64,000 nt of DNA from Flagellimonas algicola (lineage in GTDB: Bacteria; Bacteroidota; Bacteroidia; Flavobacteriales; Flavobacteriaceae). The translations under genes and the position numbers were made by a program. The DNA is taken from NCBI RefSeq assembly GCF_005937185.1, contig NZ_VCNI01000001.1:802657-866656 (forward strand), in the 5' to 3' direction. This document shows positions 1-9,597 of the stretch, in pieces; within the stretch, counting starts at the first letter, position 1, and every line of letters begins with the position of its first letter. A model generated the notes under the pieces. It saw only the letters and a list, made by a program, of their open reading frames with translations. It did no database searches and was not told where the DNA came from.

Positions 1-2
1 GC

Positions 3-1277
3 TGGTCCGCCTTATTCCGTTTGGATAATTGGGATGATAGCAAAGACACACCTTATAGAATTTTACATGGAGAAAAAGCTTCTTTTCAAGGTCTGATCAG
101 AAAAGACCCTAAGGACAAAAATGAAATTGTTTTGGCTGCCCTTTCCTGTAACAGTAATCAAGACAGAGGAGACAGAAACAACTATGTGCGGAATATAAAT
201 CACCAAAATCCAGATCTCGTATTTTTTGCAGGTGACCAATCCTATGATCACATCCAACACACCGCGGCCTGGTTAAAATTTGGAATTCAGTTTAGGGATG
301 TATTCAGGAATCGCCCCTGTATTACCATACCGGATGATCATGATATTGGTCAGGGAAACATTTGGGGGGAATATGGCAAAAAAGCATCTTCGGATGCCGG
401 CAATGATGGGGGATACTTTTATCATCCTGAATACGTAAAAATGGTTGAGAGATGCCAAACGGGACATTTGCCCGACCCCTATGACCCTACTCCAATAAAA
501 CAAGGCATTGGTGTTTACTACACCAATCTAATTTTGGGAGGAGTGGACTTTGCTATCATTGAGGATAGAAAGTTTAAATCCGGTCCAAAAGGTAAAATTC
601 CCCAAATGGGACCAAGACCTGACCATGTGAATAACCCTAATTATGACCCCCAGAGCATAAATTTGGAGGGATTAGAGTTGTTGGGAGGTCGACAACTACA
701 ATTCTTGACCAATTGGGGGATGGAAAGTGAGGGTACAATGAAAGTGGTATTATCCCAGACCGGATTTTGCGGTGGAGCACATATCCATGGAAATCCTGAT
801 AACCGTCTTCATGCTGATTTGGATTCGAATGGATGGCCGCAAGATGGTAGAAATAGAGCGCTAAGGGCCATTAAAGATGCCAATGCGGTTCATATAGCAG
901 GAGATCAACATCTGGCAACGGTCATACATCATGGTATTGACGAATTTGAGGATGGTCCCTGGGCTTTTGTAGTCCCTGCTATTGTAAACAATTATTACAG
1001 CAGATGGTGGTGGCCAAAGGATGAAAAGGCAGGGGAAAACTCAAATGGCGTGTTGCCGTGGAATGGAAGATACCTGGATGGATTTCACAATAAGATTACC
1101 ATGTTTGCCTATGTCAACCCAGAAAGTCCTTCCAATGGTGCAGGGTACGGTCTCATCAGATTCAACAAGGATGAAAACAATGTCGTGTTTGAATGCTGGC
1201 CACGGGAAGTTGATGTAACTATGGATGGAGCTACACAATTTACCGGATTTCCAATTGAAGTTACGCTTGGGGAGTAG
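3..1277 (+). CDS. PhoD-like alkaline phosphatase/phosphodiesterase (5' partial)
   Basis: The reading frame is open to the left edge, so the gene is 5'-truncated and the TTG at 21 is not its start. The visible part is the C-terminal metallophosphatase domain of a PhoD-like enzyme, a family that hydrolyses phosphomono- and diesters outside the cytoplasm using Fe/Ca-type metal centres. Motifs seen are FAGDQSYDH, PDDHDIGQGN and, late in the protein, HIAGDQHLAT; these carry the Asp, Asn/His and Gly-Asp-x-His metal ligands expected of the fold. The signal peptide would lie outside the window. It converges on the DUF1552 gene with 104 bases between and no clear terminator. Substrate is unknown, and distant PhoD-like proteins are often annotated only as metallophosphatases. 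Confidence 0.85.
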   Translation, partial: WSALFRLDNWDDSKDTPYRILHGEKASFQGLIRKDPKDKNEIVLAALSCNSNQDRGDRNNYVRNINHQNPDLVFFAGDQSYDHIQHTAAWLKFGIQFRDVFRNRPCITIPDDHDIGQGNIWGEYGKKASSDAGNDGGYFYHPEYVKMVERCQTGHLPDPYDPTPIKQGIGVYYTNLILGGVDFAIIEDRKFKSGPKGKIPQMGPRPDHVNNPNYDPQSINLEGLELLGGRQLQFLTNWGMESEGTMKVVLSQTGFCGGAHIHGNPDNRLHADLDSNGWPQDGRNRALRAIKDANAVHIAGDQHLATVIHHGIDEFEDGPWAFVVPAIVNNYYSRWWWPKDEKAGENSNGVLPWNGRYLDGFHNKITMFAYVNPESPSNGAGYGLIRFNKDENNVVFECWPREVDVTMDGATQFTGFPIEVTLGE

Positions 1278-1381
1278 TCCTTGGCTTGAATGTAACATCA
1301 ATTAATAAGACCTTCTAGCCTATTCCATATTTAAAACACCGTACAATACTGATTTAGGATTGGAATGGGTGTTGTCTCAGT

Positions 1382-2734
1382 CTACCAAATTTTAGAATGC
1401 AACTCGCCTGTACTATCCGAGAAACTTTCAGATTCGATGCCCAAGGTATTTAACATGCTTACAAAGAGATTGGACATGGGTTCCTCACCAAATTTCTCGT
1501 ACGACCCATGCTTTAAGCCCATATTGGCTCCTCCGGCCAAGACCAAGGGGTAGTTTACGGCATTGTGGGTTGTGCTGCACGCACTTCCATAAAGAATCAT
1601 GGTATTATCCAATAGGGAACCATGCTCGTCATGGGTGTTTTTCATTCGATCAAGGAAGTAGGCAAACTGTTTGGATAACCACTGATCATAGCGGCCCCAC
1701 TCTTCCCAATGTCCGGTAGCAAGGTCATGACTTATAGTGTGGTGCCCTTTGCTTAGGCCCAAAGCCAATTTTGGGAAGTTTTCTCCCAAACCAAGCCCAT
1801 CTTCACGGGCCATCATATAGGTCATAACACGGGTCAAATCCACTTCCATGCCCAAGACCATAAGATCAAAGGTGGTTTTGATATAAGCCTCTGGATCTAC
1901 TTTCACATCAGCGTTGAAATTGATATGACCAGTATCGAAATCCTTCATGGGTATATCCAACCACTGTTCGTTGCGCTTCACCTGCTCCTCAACCGTGCTC
2001 AAGGAATGCATGTATTCGTCCATTTTGGTCTGGTCATGCTTACCAAGCCGTCTATGCAATCGCTTACTATCCTCTAAAATCAAGTCAACGATTTTCTTGT
2101 CTTGTTGAATACTCTTTCTTCGGGCCTGGGTAGTTGCGCCGCCGCCAGGGGCAAAATAGCGCTCAAAGATTTCGCGGTGACGGTGCTCTGAAGGGATAGG
2201 TTTTCCAGACAGATCAAAAGATAACGTAGAAACCCTTGATTTGTATCCAATTCCACCATCTGTGGAAAGGGCCAAATAAGGATACCGTGTATGCTTACTA
2301 AATTTCTGGGCCACCAATTGATCCACGGAAATACTGTTCATGTATTCGCTTCCGCGTACATCACCCCCTGTCAGCCAGGTATCTCCAGCTAAATGACCGA
2401 GCAACGCCCTACTTCGTGGATGGCTCAATCCGCCAAGTATTGACATGTTTTCTCGGTGACCTGCCAAGGGCATCAGCGACTGTGTAACCTTATAATCTAC
2501 TCCTTCTCCCATTGGGAACCAGCTCCATTTCTTATGATAGGAACTCTCTACCGGAGGTAGTCCCACGCCATTGGGAAAATACACAAAGCACAACCTCTTC
2601 ATGGCTTCACTGCTGGTGTTGGTAGTTTTCATCATACTTCCCATCCCCATGGCTTCCATGTAGGGAATCATGCAACTAACACCCAATCCTTTGAGAAATG
2701 TTCTTCGATCTAAATGCCAAGATTTTCGAGCCAT
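1382..2734 (-). CDS. DUF1552 family protein, Tat-exported
   Basis: A 450-aa protein starting with a twin-arginine-like signal (RRTFLKGLG at residues 11-19), so it is probably exported folded. The body resembles DUF1552 proteins, which are common in planctomycetes, verrucomicrobia and some proteobacteria and have no established biochemical role. Visible family-like segments are YFPNGVGLPP, an ILGGLSHPR stretch and a late GSACSTTHNAVNYPLVLAGG region. The overall fold is probably sulfatase/alkaline-phosphatase-like (inference). It starts only 10 bases after the stop of the giant cytochrome/DUF1592 gene, so the two are almost certainly one transcription unit. The pairing is a known genomic association, and a joint periplasmic role is inferred from it. 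Confidence 0.85.
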   Translation of the reverse strand: MARKSWHLDRRTFLKGLGVSCMIPYMEAMGMGSMMKTTNTSSEAMKRLCFVYFPNGVGLPPVESSYHKKWSWFPMGEGVDYKVTQSLMPLAGHRENMSILGGLSHPRSRALLGHLAGDTWLTGGDVRGSEYMNSISVDQLVAQKFSKHTRYPYLALSTDGGIGYKSRVSTLSFDLSGKPIPSEHRHREIFERYFAPGGGATTQARRKSIQQDKKIVDLILEDSKRLHRRLGKHDQTKMDEYMHSLSTVEEQVKRNEQWLDIPMKDFDTGHINFNADVKVDPEAYIKTTFDLMVLGMEVDLTRVMTYMMAREDGLGLGENFPKLALGLSKGHHTISHDLATGHWEEWGRYDQWLSKQFAYFLDRMKNTHDEHGSLLDNTMILYGSACSTTHNAVNYPLVLAGGANMGLKHGSYEKFGEEPMSNLFVSMLNTLGIESESFSDSTGELHSKIW

Positions 2735-2744
2735 AATCTAGTCT

Positions 2745-5700
2745 TTAAAAATCACCAATAAACGATTTACTTGTTATAATATGTTCAAATACCGATTGAA
2801 ACCGATATCCGTCTTCACGCACGGCACTTACAATCGATTCAATTTCAGGTTCGTCCACAAAGGTCACATCACGTCCTACCGCATAGGAGAACAGGTGTTT
2901 TACCAAGGAACGTGTAAAGTCGTCTATTTTCTCATTTAAAATATACGCTTTTATTTCGTCAATTCCATCAACTACCTTACCATCAGGTAGTTCTGTTTTT
3001 ACATCTATGGGATTTCCGTTGTTGGAAATTGTTTGAAAAAGTCCTACCGCATTGTAGTTTTCGAATACAATTCCAAAAGGATCAATCTTCTGATGGCAAT
3101 CCATGCAGGACACCTTGTTTCGATGCAGGAACAACTGTTCCTTTAAAGTCATTTTTTCAAAACCAGGGGTCTCGGGGTCTAGTTCCGGTACATTTGGTGG
3201 TGGGTCTGGCGGCCTGTCCCCTAATATTCGAGAGCGAAGCCAAACTGCCCTTTTAATAGGATGCGCTTGCGTTCCATCCGAATGTCCACTTAAAAAAGAA
3301 CCTTGGGAAAGCAACCCCCCCCTTTTGGAATTGGGAGGTAAACTGACAGGTCTAAAATGGTTTCCCTTTACTCCTTCTATCCCATAAAACTCAGCCAAAT
3401 TCTGGTTCAGCATGGCAAAGTCTGATTCTATTAGGTTACCAATGTACATGTTGCAATTGAGCACATGATGTACAAAATGATAAGTCTCCTCAGACATATC
3501 CCGTTTTACAAATCGGCTAAAAGCTTCATATTCGTTCACGTTGGTGCTCATGGTTTCATGGCGATCCAGTCGCAGCCATTCTTTGGAAAAATTTCGCACC
3601 ATTTCCCAGATTTTGTCGTCCTGCAACATTCGCCGCACCTGCTTTTTCAACTCCTTCTTTTTATGGAGCCTGCCCCTGTCTGCCAGTGCCAACAATTCTT
3701 GGTCTGGTGGGGAATCCCATAGGAAATAGGACAAGCGGGAAGCCAAGAAGAATTCACGCTCATCATCAGAAGTGCCTTTTTCAGGTTCCGCCAAATAGAT
3801 GAAGTTGGGGGAACAGAGTATGGCAACCAACACCTCCTTAACTCCATCTTCATAACGATCATAGTCTTCCTTGATAGCTCTCCAAAATTCCATATACGTT
3901 TCCACTTCTCCTTTTACCAAGGGTTTTCTGAATGCCTTCTCCATAAAGCTGGAAAGTACTTGCGAGGTGTACTTTTCCTTATCAGCTTTATCCAGGGAAT
4001 CAAAAAATATGTCCGAATGACTTTTTGGAGGCCAAACCGGATGGTAGGGGGCTTCAAACTCAATTTCGTGAACTAAAAGCGGTGGCCCCGAATCACGATT
4101 GTCCTTCACCAGGTAATCATTCCAAACCCCCATCCCCATGATATTGGCCAAAATTTCGGTTTCCAAAGTATCAATCACCGGAATAGGAAGATCTTCCAAT
4201 CTGCCCTTAAAAATATATTGTCTTGGTTGGTCTGCGTTAATAACGTTTCTGAAATCATCAAAATTCTTGTAGTCAATGCCATCATCGGTACGTGTTCCCG
4301 CAAACACCCGCATTATTGGGGCAGCTAAATCGTACTTCCGTTTGCTCTCTTCTTCTTCACTATCCAATTGGAGGGACACAGGATGATCATCCGGATAAGG
4401 GGTGATAATTAGTTTTCCAAAACCTACAAAAAATCGTCCCCCTATCTCCAAGTTGTGTTTTCCTTCTTCCAGATATGCCAAGGTCAATGGGGTTACCATG
4501 TCCATTTGACCATCTTCAGGTTTTACCAAGTGCAGTCGTTCCTGCAAACGAAACTGGTCCAATCTAAGCCCTATGGAAGGCATTCCATCTTGAGCGGCAT
4601 AAGGATGGGTAAAGTCGATTTGGTAATAGCCCGTTTTTGGGGCGACAAAGGTGGTTCTGGCAAAACTATAATTGGTCAAATCCTCTGAGACCAAATATTT
4701 TCCCTTTTTGATTAGGTTTCTCTTATCCTTAAATGCCCTATCACCCAAGGTTATAGTGCTCTCCATAGGTTCTGCTGGAACAGCTGTGCGGAGACTGATC
4801 AATCCCTCTTTTTTAACATGTTCCTGATACCCTTTGGAGGCTTTCACCCGAAATTCAAAATCCCCATCCATGGGAAAATAGTCCTTGACCAAAAGCTTCA
4901 AATTGGGTGAAGGGCCCTGCCATGATTTTGGGCTTACTTCTTTATGCGGTAATGCAGAATAAAGGATCACACCATCTTCCACTACCTCGTAGCGGTCTGC
5001 ATGGGAACCACGCATCCCTACCCCAACATTCTTTTTGACTTCTGTAATGTACGCTTCCTCAACACTGTCTTTAGGCTGAATGGGCAAACCGTTTCCATCC
5101 AAAATATCAACAATGAAATCGTCCGAATTGATGGGTGCACTTTGGTATCCTCCAATCATTGCTGCGGGCAACTCTTCTCCTATGCCTTTTCCAAACTTAA
5201 TCCGATAATAGGTAGCGGATGGCTTTTCCGTTGTAACAATGGCCTTGTCAAGGGCCTCTCGTGCAATTTTTTTGTAGTATTCTATATGTAGGGGTGAAGT
5301 TTGCAGTTCATGCCCGTTATTACTGAATCCCATCTCGGATTTTTCATCATCTGGCAACACATCCCCAAAATCCACCGAAACTTTCAATAACTCATTGAGT
5401 GAATTGGTATATTGTTTTTTGGTCAATCTGCGGATTACAGCTGCCTGACTTGATTTTTTGATCTTAATGGCATTCTGCACCGAAGCGGTAATCCAATCCA
5501 CCAACATACGGCGTTCTTCATCCGTAAGTTGCTCCTCATCCTCTGGGGGCATTTCTCCACTATTGATCATGTCCAGCATACCCCGCCATGTTGCTGCATC
5601 CGGTCCTTTGATTAAATCTGGATTGATGCTGTCCAACCGCAAACCAGCTTTTTGTTCTTCTGGACCATGGCATTGTACGCAATACTTTTCGATTACCGGG

Positions 5701-6326
5701 TGGAGATCCCGTCCGAAATCGTAGGTACTAAGTGTTTTGTCCACCTTAGAATTATTCATGGCCACCAAGCCCTTTAGGGCATAGGGATCATCACCAAAAA
5801 ATGTACGTACTTCTTGCGGAAGACTTTTGGTCAAATAATCAGAGCCGTGTGTCAGGGAACCTCCATAATGGCCTGCAACACTAAGCAGTATTACATTTAT
5901 AAACAGGGTCCATTGGTATATGGAATACTTGCCTATTTTATTGGGCAAATTCCTCTTGTGAAGTACATACAGCCAAATACTTAACACTGCAGTTGCCACC
6001 CCAAACCATTTGTGAAGTGTGAAAACATCACTACCATAGCTTCCTGTTCCAGCTAACAAAGTTCCGGCCAACACAGCAGGTATTGCAGTGATAACAATGA
6101 ACTTTAGCACCACTCCACGAATGTGGCCCATATGGGATTTGGGAACAATTATTTCAAGGATAAAAAGACACAGTAGGGCCCCTATGGGTATATGCACAAT
6201 CAATGGGTGGAATTTTCCAAAAAAGTCCAACAGCCAATGGGCATCTCCTTTGAAGGGTAACAATGGTATTGCAATAAGAATTACAGATAATAATACAGCC
6301 TTAAAGACCAAATTATTGTCTTTCAT
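2745..6326 (-). CDS. Planctomycete-type cytochrome c / DUF1587-DUF1592-DUF1588-DUF1585 protein
   Basis: A 1193-aa protein. The first ~165 residues contain about four to five membrane segments beginning with HPLIVHIPIGALLCLFILE, like the DUF2231 membrane module. Next comes a c-type haem site, YCVQCHG near residue 215 (PSCyt1-like), then the long DUF1587/1595/1592/1588/1585 series. A second CxxCH (CMDCHQ) sits near residue 1080 in the DUF1588/1585 part, followed by DPFGIVFENY. Covalent haem and periplasmic location are inferred from these motifs. It is the first gene of a two-gene operon with the DUF1552 gene. Function is not established; these pairs are thought to act in redox or polymer breakdown at the envelope. 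An 8-base G run on the coding strand lies at about 3315-3322. Confidence 0.88.
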   Translation of the reverse strand: MKDNNLVFKAVLLSVILIAIPLLPFKGDAHWLLDFFGKFHPLIVHIPIGALLCLFILEIIVPKSHMGHIRGVVLKFIVITAIPAVLAGTLLAGTGSYGSDVFTLHKWFGVATAVLSIWLYVLHKRNLPNKIGKYSIYQWTLFINVILLSVAGHYGGSLTHGSDYLTKSLPQEVRTFFGDDPYALKGLVAMNNSKVDKTLSTYDFGRDLHPVIEKYCVQCHGPEEQKAGLRLDSINPDLIKGPDAATWRGMLDMINSGEMPPEDEEQLTDEERRMLVDWITASVQNAIKIKKSSQAAVIRRLTKKQYTNSLNELLKVSVDFGDVLPDDEKSEMGFSNNGHELQTSPLHIEYYKKIAREALDKAIVTTEKPSATYYRIKFGKGIGEELPAAMIGGYQSAPINSDDFIVDILDGNGLPIQPKDSVEEAYITEVKKNVGVGMRGSHADRYEVVEDGVILYSALPHKEVSPKSWQGPSPNLKLLVKDYFPMDGDFEFRVKASKGYQEHVKKEGLISLRTAVPAEPMESTITLGDRAFKDKRNLIKKGKYLVSEDLTNYSFARTTFVAPKTGYYQIDFTHPYAAQDGMPSIGLRLDQFRLQERLHLVKPEDGQMDMVTPLTLAYLEEGKHNLEIGGRFFVGFGKLIITPYPDDHPVSLQLDSEEEESKRKYDLAAPIMRVFAGTRTDDGIDYKNFDDFRNVINADQPRQYIFKGRLEDLPIPVIDTLETEILANIMGMGVWNDYLVKDNRDSGPPLLVHEIEFEAPYHPVWPPKSHSDIFFDSLDKADKEKYTSQVLSSFMEKAFRKPLVKGEVETYMEFWRAIKEDYDRYEDGVKEVLVAILCSPNFIYLAEPEKGTSDDEREFFLASRLSYFLWDSPPDQELLALADRGRLHKKKELKKQVRRMLQDDKIWEMVRNFSKEWLRLDRHETMSTNVNEYEAFSRFVKRDMSEETYHFVHHVLNCNMYIGNLIESDFAMLNQNLAEFYGIEGVKGNHFRPVSLPPNSKRGGLLSQGSFLSGHSDGTQAHPIKRAVWLRSRILGDRPPDPPPNVPELDPETPGFEKMTLKEQLFLHRNKVSCMDCHQKIDPFGIVFENYNAVGLFQTISNNGNPIDVKTELPDGKVVDGIDEIKAYILNEKIDDFTRSLVKHLFSYAVGRDVTFVDEPEIESIVSAVREDGYRFQSVFEHIITSKSFIGDF

Positions 6327-6396
6327 GTAATAGCTAGCTTAGAGGTTTGTCCAAAAATTTTTAATCCATTAGCATCCGAATGATGCAACATGAAGA

Positions 6397-6404
6397 CAAA
6401 TCTA
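6397..6404 (-). promoter_or_regulatory. Candidate -7 element for the cytochrome/DUF1552 operon
   Basis: The minus strand reads TAGATTTG, a full match to TAnnTTTG, about 70 bases upstream of the ATG at 6326. No TTTG lies at the expected N18 distance, so the call is weak. The rest of the 232-base gap (6327-6558) shows a short TAGGA/TCCTA inverted repeat near 6419-6431 and nothing else I can assign. Confidence 0.3.
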
Positions 6405-6558
6405 ATCCATCAAAGTACTAGGATTCTCCTAAAAATTTGCTTTTTTCGATACTTTAATTGCACTATTTTGCCAAATAGCCATAGTTTTAACAAAAAAATA
6501 CGGTTTAAGAGGTCGCTTGATAGAAGCTGTTTTGAAGTGCATTGATGCCTTCCCCAGA

Positions 6559-7731
6559 TTATTTTAAGTTATTCAAAATAAAATCCAAAGTGGGATTGGT
6601 ATTCAGTTTTTGCTGAAAGGATATGCTTTTGTGCGAAATGGGTTGGGCCAACCCCAAAGTCCTCAGATACCTGATCATCTCCTCATCCTCCAAGGCTACC
6701 TTTCCGGAAAGCAAAATATCCAGACTCTCTTCCTTTTGATATCGTTTGTATATTTTCCGAAGCCCACTTAAATACAATCGATCTTTAGTGAAACCTCCTC
6801 CCCTATGTGCCCGCAAGGTAATTCCAAAAGCTTCGTCCCTGTTAAGTTTGTATTGCCCATGAATCAAATCGAAAGTATCTGCAAATGAATAACCCTTAAT
6901 CAAACTATCCGCCGCCAAAACCCGATATGACAATTCCTTCAGTCGTTTTAGGGTCAACGCCCCGCCCATATATTCACTAAACACCGCCAAGCCCTCTTGT
7001 GTTTCCACATTCTTGGGAAGACCATTGGAGAAAATCTTTAAGTGCTGCAACAGTCCATTAAAGGTTGTGACCAAATGCACTCCAATCTCATGGTTAGATA
7101 ATGTAAGCAGTTGATTTTTACTGAATTTGATGTTCTTCCGAATCAAAAGGGATTGGGAGCTATTACTGACCATGGCCTCAGCGGCTATATGGGTAGAAAA
7201 TTTAATGTTTAGCGGAAAACTATATTGGTGCGAAAACTCTTCAAAATACGCCCTTGCCTCCCCAGCAGTATATACTTTCTCCATATCCGAAGAGGTGGGT
7301 TCATCTTCATAGTGCAGTATATACCTTGCATTCTGAACATCTCTTTCGGTGGGAGTTCCGTAGACCCGCAAGGAATTGTAATAGAACTTTTTGTTTTTCC
7401 CGATGGTCTCAATGCATTGGATCATGTTGGAATAGTGATAGATCACCTCCTGATACAATTGTCTGATCCGCTCATCCTTGATTCGCTCCAACCGCTGCGA
7501 AAAGAACAATCGGTGCAACTTATAGGGGTCAAACTTTAATTTGGGATACTTAAAATTGGGATTGGATGTGAACTTGGAAGCAAAAAAACGTTGTTTTTCC
7601 TTTTCAATGTTCAAAGGATTGATATAGCTCAAAAGCTCTATCCTGCGTACCAAACGATCAAGGTTTGCATCAATTTCGAAAAGATTGCTGTACTCTTTTT
7701 CCAGTTGTTTTATTTCCTGCGCCCCAATCAT
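6559..7731 (-). CDS. QEGLA-motif (DUF1704) MATCAP-like zinc peptidase
   Basis: A 390-aa protein carrying H214-EIGV-H219 and then TQEGLAVFSE at about residues 244-253. This is the HExxxH plus downstream Glu pattern of the DUF1704/TIGR02421 family, historically called 'flavohemoglobin expression-modulating QEGLA motif protein'. The eukaryotic relative MATCAP is a carboxypeptidase that removes the C-terminal tyrosine of tubulin, so a metallo-carboxypeptidase activity is plausible here. The bacterial substrate is unknown. The ATG overlaps the stop of the amidohydrolase gene by 4 bases (ATGA), which indicates translational coupling. It is the last gene of the symporter/ATP-grasp/amidohydrolase/peptidase operon. 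No signal peptide is visible, so it is probably cytoplasmic. Confidence 0.85.
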   Translation of the reverse strand: MIGAQEIKQLEKEYSNLFEIDANLDRLVRRIELLSYINPLNIEKEKQRFFASKFTSNPNFKYPKLKFDPYKLHRLFFSQRLERIKDERIRQLYQEVIYHYSNMIQCIETIGKNKKFYYNSLRVYGTPTERDVQNARYILHYEDEPTSSDMEKVYTAGEARAYFEEFSHQYSFPLNIKFSTHIAAEAMVSNSSQSLLIRKNIKFSKNQLLTLSNHEIGVHLVTTFNGLLQHLKIFSNGLPKNVETQEGLAVFSEYMGGALTLKRLKELSYRVLAADSLIKGYSFADTFDLIHGQYKLNRDEAFGITLRAHRGGGFTKDRLYLSGLRKIYKRYQKEESLDILLSGKVALEDEEMIRYLRTLGLAQPISHKSISFQQKLNTNPTLDFILNNLK

Positions 7732-8555
7732 AAAGAGTCTTTTTCAAATTCTTCAACCAGTTCCGGTATTAAAACCTTAAGCTGATTTTCTACCGATCGT
7801 ACCACCTCCGGAAAAATAATCCCGGTGAGTTCGTCACCATAAATTTTGGAGATTTCGGTCGCCAAAACTAAGGTATTTTCGAAGTTTTGGGTGATATATT
7901 TTAAAAAATGCCCATTTCCATAAAATGTATCATTGATTTTGGCAGTGGTTTGGATGCCATTGGGCAACTGCATGGATTCCAACTTGGCCCTCCAACTTTC
8001 CACAAGGGAGCCATACCTTTCCATATCAATATTAGAAGTCCCCAAATTCCAAACGGGCACTTCCCTATCCCAACGTTTCCAGTTGTAGCTATGCATATCA
8101 AAAACTATAACGTCCCGGAACTCTTTCTCCAATTTGCCTATTAACGCATGGACAACTCGATAGAAATTGTGGTGCTTTGCAAAGCTTTTCTCCTTTTCCT
8201 CTTTGGGTAGTTCCTCTTTCCATAGCTGTTTGCCCCAGGCCGTATCAAAAATTGCGGTTTCCGGAGGGCGATTTAGGTCGTATTCAAAGCGGCTATCACA
8301 GCCAGCAATAACGATAGGAAAAGTCCGTACCATTTCTCTGGTACAAGGATCCTCCTCATACCATCGTTCATATTCGGTATGCAAGCAATTATCCCAAAGC
8401 GACTGTCTAAATTGATGCCCATCGTGTACGGCACCACAAACAAAGGGGGCGTATTTGTCAATTTTTATAGTAAAGGAATAATCTTGGGCTACAGCTTCAA
8501 AACATGCACCTCCTTCAATTAAAAGTATAATATCATCAACGGTCCGCCTATGCAT
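7728..8555 (-). CDS. N-formylglutamate amidohydrolase family protein
   Basis: A 275-aa protein of the FGase superfamily, whose founder hydrolyses N-formyl-L-glutamate in histidine degradation. Metal and active-site-like segments are VCGAVHDGHQF near the N-terminus, FAKHHNFYR mid-protein, VIVFDMHSYN and, late, GNGHFLKYI. I chose the ATG at 8555, which overlaps the ligase stop by 8 bases. A longer reading from 8633 (301 aa) would overlap by 86 bases and adds residues with no family match. No hut genes are nearby, so the substrate is probably not formylglutamate. The neighbours (GshB-type ligase, DUF1704 peptidase, symporter) suggest it cleaves an N-acylated glutamate or small peptide made or handled by the operon; this is inference. 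Confidence 0.82.
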   Translation of the reverse strand: MHRRTVDDIILLIEGGACFEAVAQDYSFTIKIDKYAPFVCGAVHDGHQFRQSLWDNCLHTEYERWYEEDPCTREMVRTFPIVIAGCDSRFEYDLNRPPETAIFDTAWGKQLWKEELPKEEKEKSFAKHHNFYRVVHALIGKLEKEFRDVIVFDMHSYNWKRWDREVPVWNLGTSNIDMERYGSLVESWRAKLESMQLPNGIQTTAKINDTFYGNGHFLKYITQNFENTLVLATEISKIYGDELTGIIFPEVVRSVENQLKVLIPELVEEFEKDSL

Positions 8556-9579
8556 TTTCAACCTCGCTTCGTAATCTTGACCTTCTGTCAAAAGCTTGGA
8601 GCTTATCCAAAACCTTACTTTCCACAAAATCAATGACCTTGCACTGTATCTTGGTTTTGTACACCTTGTTCATATAGGTTATACCGCCTGGAGACATCAC
8701 ATTGACTTCCACCAATTTACCGCCAATCACATCAATGCCCACAAAATAAAGTCCATCATTGACCAGTTTTGGACCAATCTGTTTGCACAAGGCTTTTTCT
8801 TGTTTGGTCAAGGTATGCTTGGACACTGAACCTCCGGCAGAAACATTGGAGCGGTGGTCATCCGATCCCGGAATGCGACGCATGGCACCAATAGGTTCCC
8901 CATTCAAAATCAAAACTCTAACATCCCCTTGATCTGCTCCTTCAATATATTCTTGTAGAATTACATAGTTGGAAGTGCCATCGGAGTTGGTCACATAAAA
9001 ATCCAAAAGAGACTTGATGTTGGACATTGCCGATTTTTCAATCAAAATGACTCCCGACCCGCCAAAGCCATTCAGTGGTTTCAAAATCATTTTGTCTGCC
9101 GATGACTCTTTGATCTGTTGAACTAGATACCGCTTGTTTTTGGAGACATGGGTAGCTGGAATAATATTACTATGGCTATCGCCAAAGGCTGCGGTATATA
9201 ATTTGTTATTGGCCTCGCGAAGTCCTTGGAGCGAATTCATAATAAATACATCGTCCTTAACCGAATCCAGAAAGTTTAGCATTAAGGGATCCAAAGGCGG
9301 ATTTGCGCGCATAAAAATCACATCAAACCCGGCCAAGGGAAGCATTTCTTCTCGAATAGAAGCCTGTTTGTAAAACGTCTTCAGATTACTGGACACTTTA
9401 TCCATTCGATTAATTACTGTACAAAAAGCACTGGTAACGCTATTTCGGATAGTTAGGTTGGCAGGCGTACAGAGTGCGACCCCATGTTTCCGTTTTACAC
9501 ATTCGTGGATGAGGGCCAAACTAGTGTCGTTTTCCGGGTCAATCTCATCCCAAGGATACATTAAAAAACAGATATTCAT
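8548..9579 (-). CDS. gshB: Glutathione synthetase-type ATP-grasp ligase
   Basis: A 343-aa protein with clear GshB architecture: an N-terminal pre-ATP-grasp domain (MNICFLMYPWDEIDPENDTS, to about residue 120) followed by an ATP-grasp fold. Diagnostic parts are the glycine-rich lid MILKPLNGFGGSGV, the QEYIEGADQGDVRV segment, GEPIGAMRRIP, and the metal-binding VGIDVIGGKLVEVNVMSPGG. These align well with remembered E. coli GshB, which joins gamma-Glu-Cys to Gly using ATP. No gamma-glutamylcysteine ligase is in the window, so the real acceptor and donor may differ. It begins 18 bases after the symporter stop and overlaps the amidohydrolase gene, which puts it in the same operon. The gene symbol reflects family, not proven substrate. 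Confidence 0.8.
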   Translation of the reverse strand: MNICFLMYPWDEIDPENDTSLALIHECVKRKHGVALCTPANLTIRNSVTSAFCTVINRMDKVSSNLKTFYKQASIREEMLPLAGFDVIFMRANPPLDPLMLNFLDSVKDDVFIMNSLQGLREANNKLYTAAFGDSHSNIIPATHVSKNKRYLVQQIKESSADKMILKPLNGFGGSGVILIEKSAMSNIKSLLDFYVTNSDGTSNYVILQEYIEGADQGDVRVLILNGEPIGAMRRIPGSDDHRSNVSAGGSVSKHTLTKQEKALCKQIGPKLVNDGLYFVGIDVIGGKLVEVNVMSPGGITYMNKVYKTKIQCKVIDFVESKVLDKLQAFDRRSRLRSEVENA

Positions 9580-9597
9580 AGCACCTTATTTTGACAG

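Noticed and set aside
1318..1372. Imperfect inverted repeat (CCTATTCCA with TGGAATGGG) between the PhoD-like and DUF1552 genes
   Set aside because: The loop is long and no T-run follows, so a terminator cannot be supported.
6415..6435. TAGGA/TCCTA hairpin upstream of the cytochrome operon
   Set aside because: Only five pairs and not followed by Ts on either strand; too short to call a terminator or operator.
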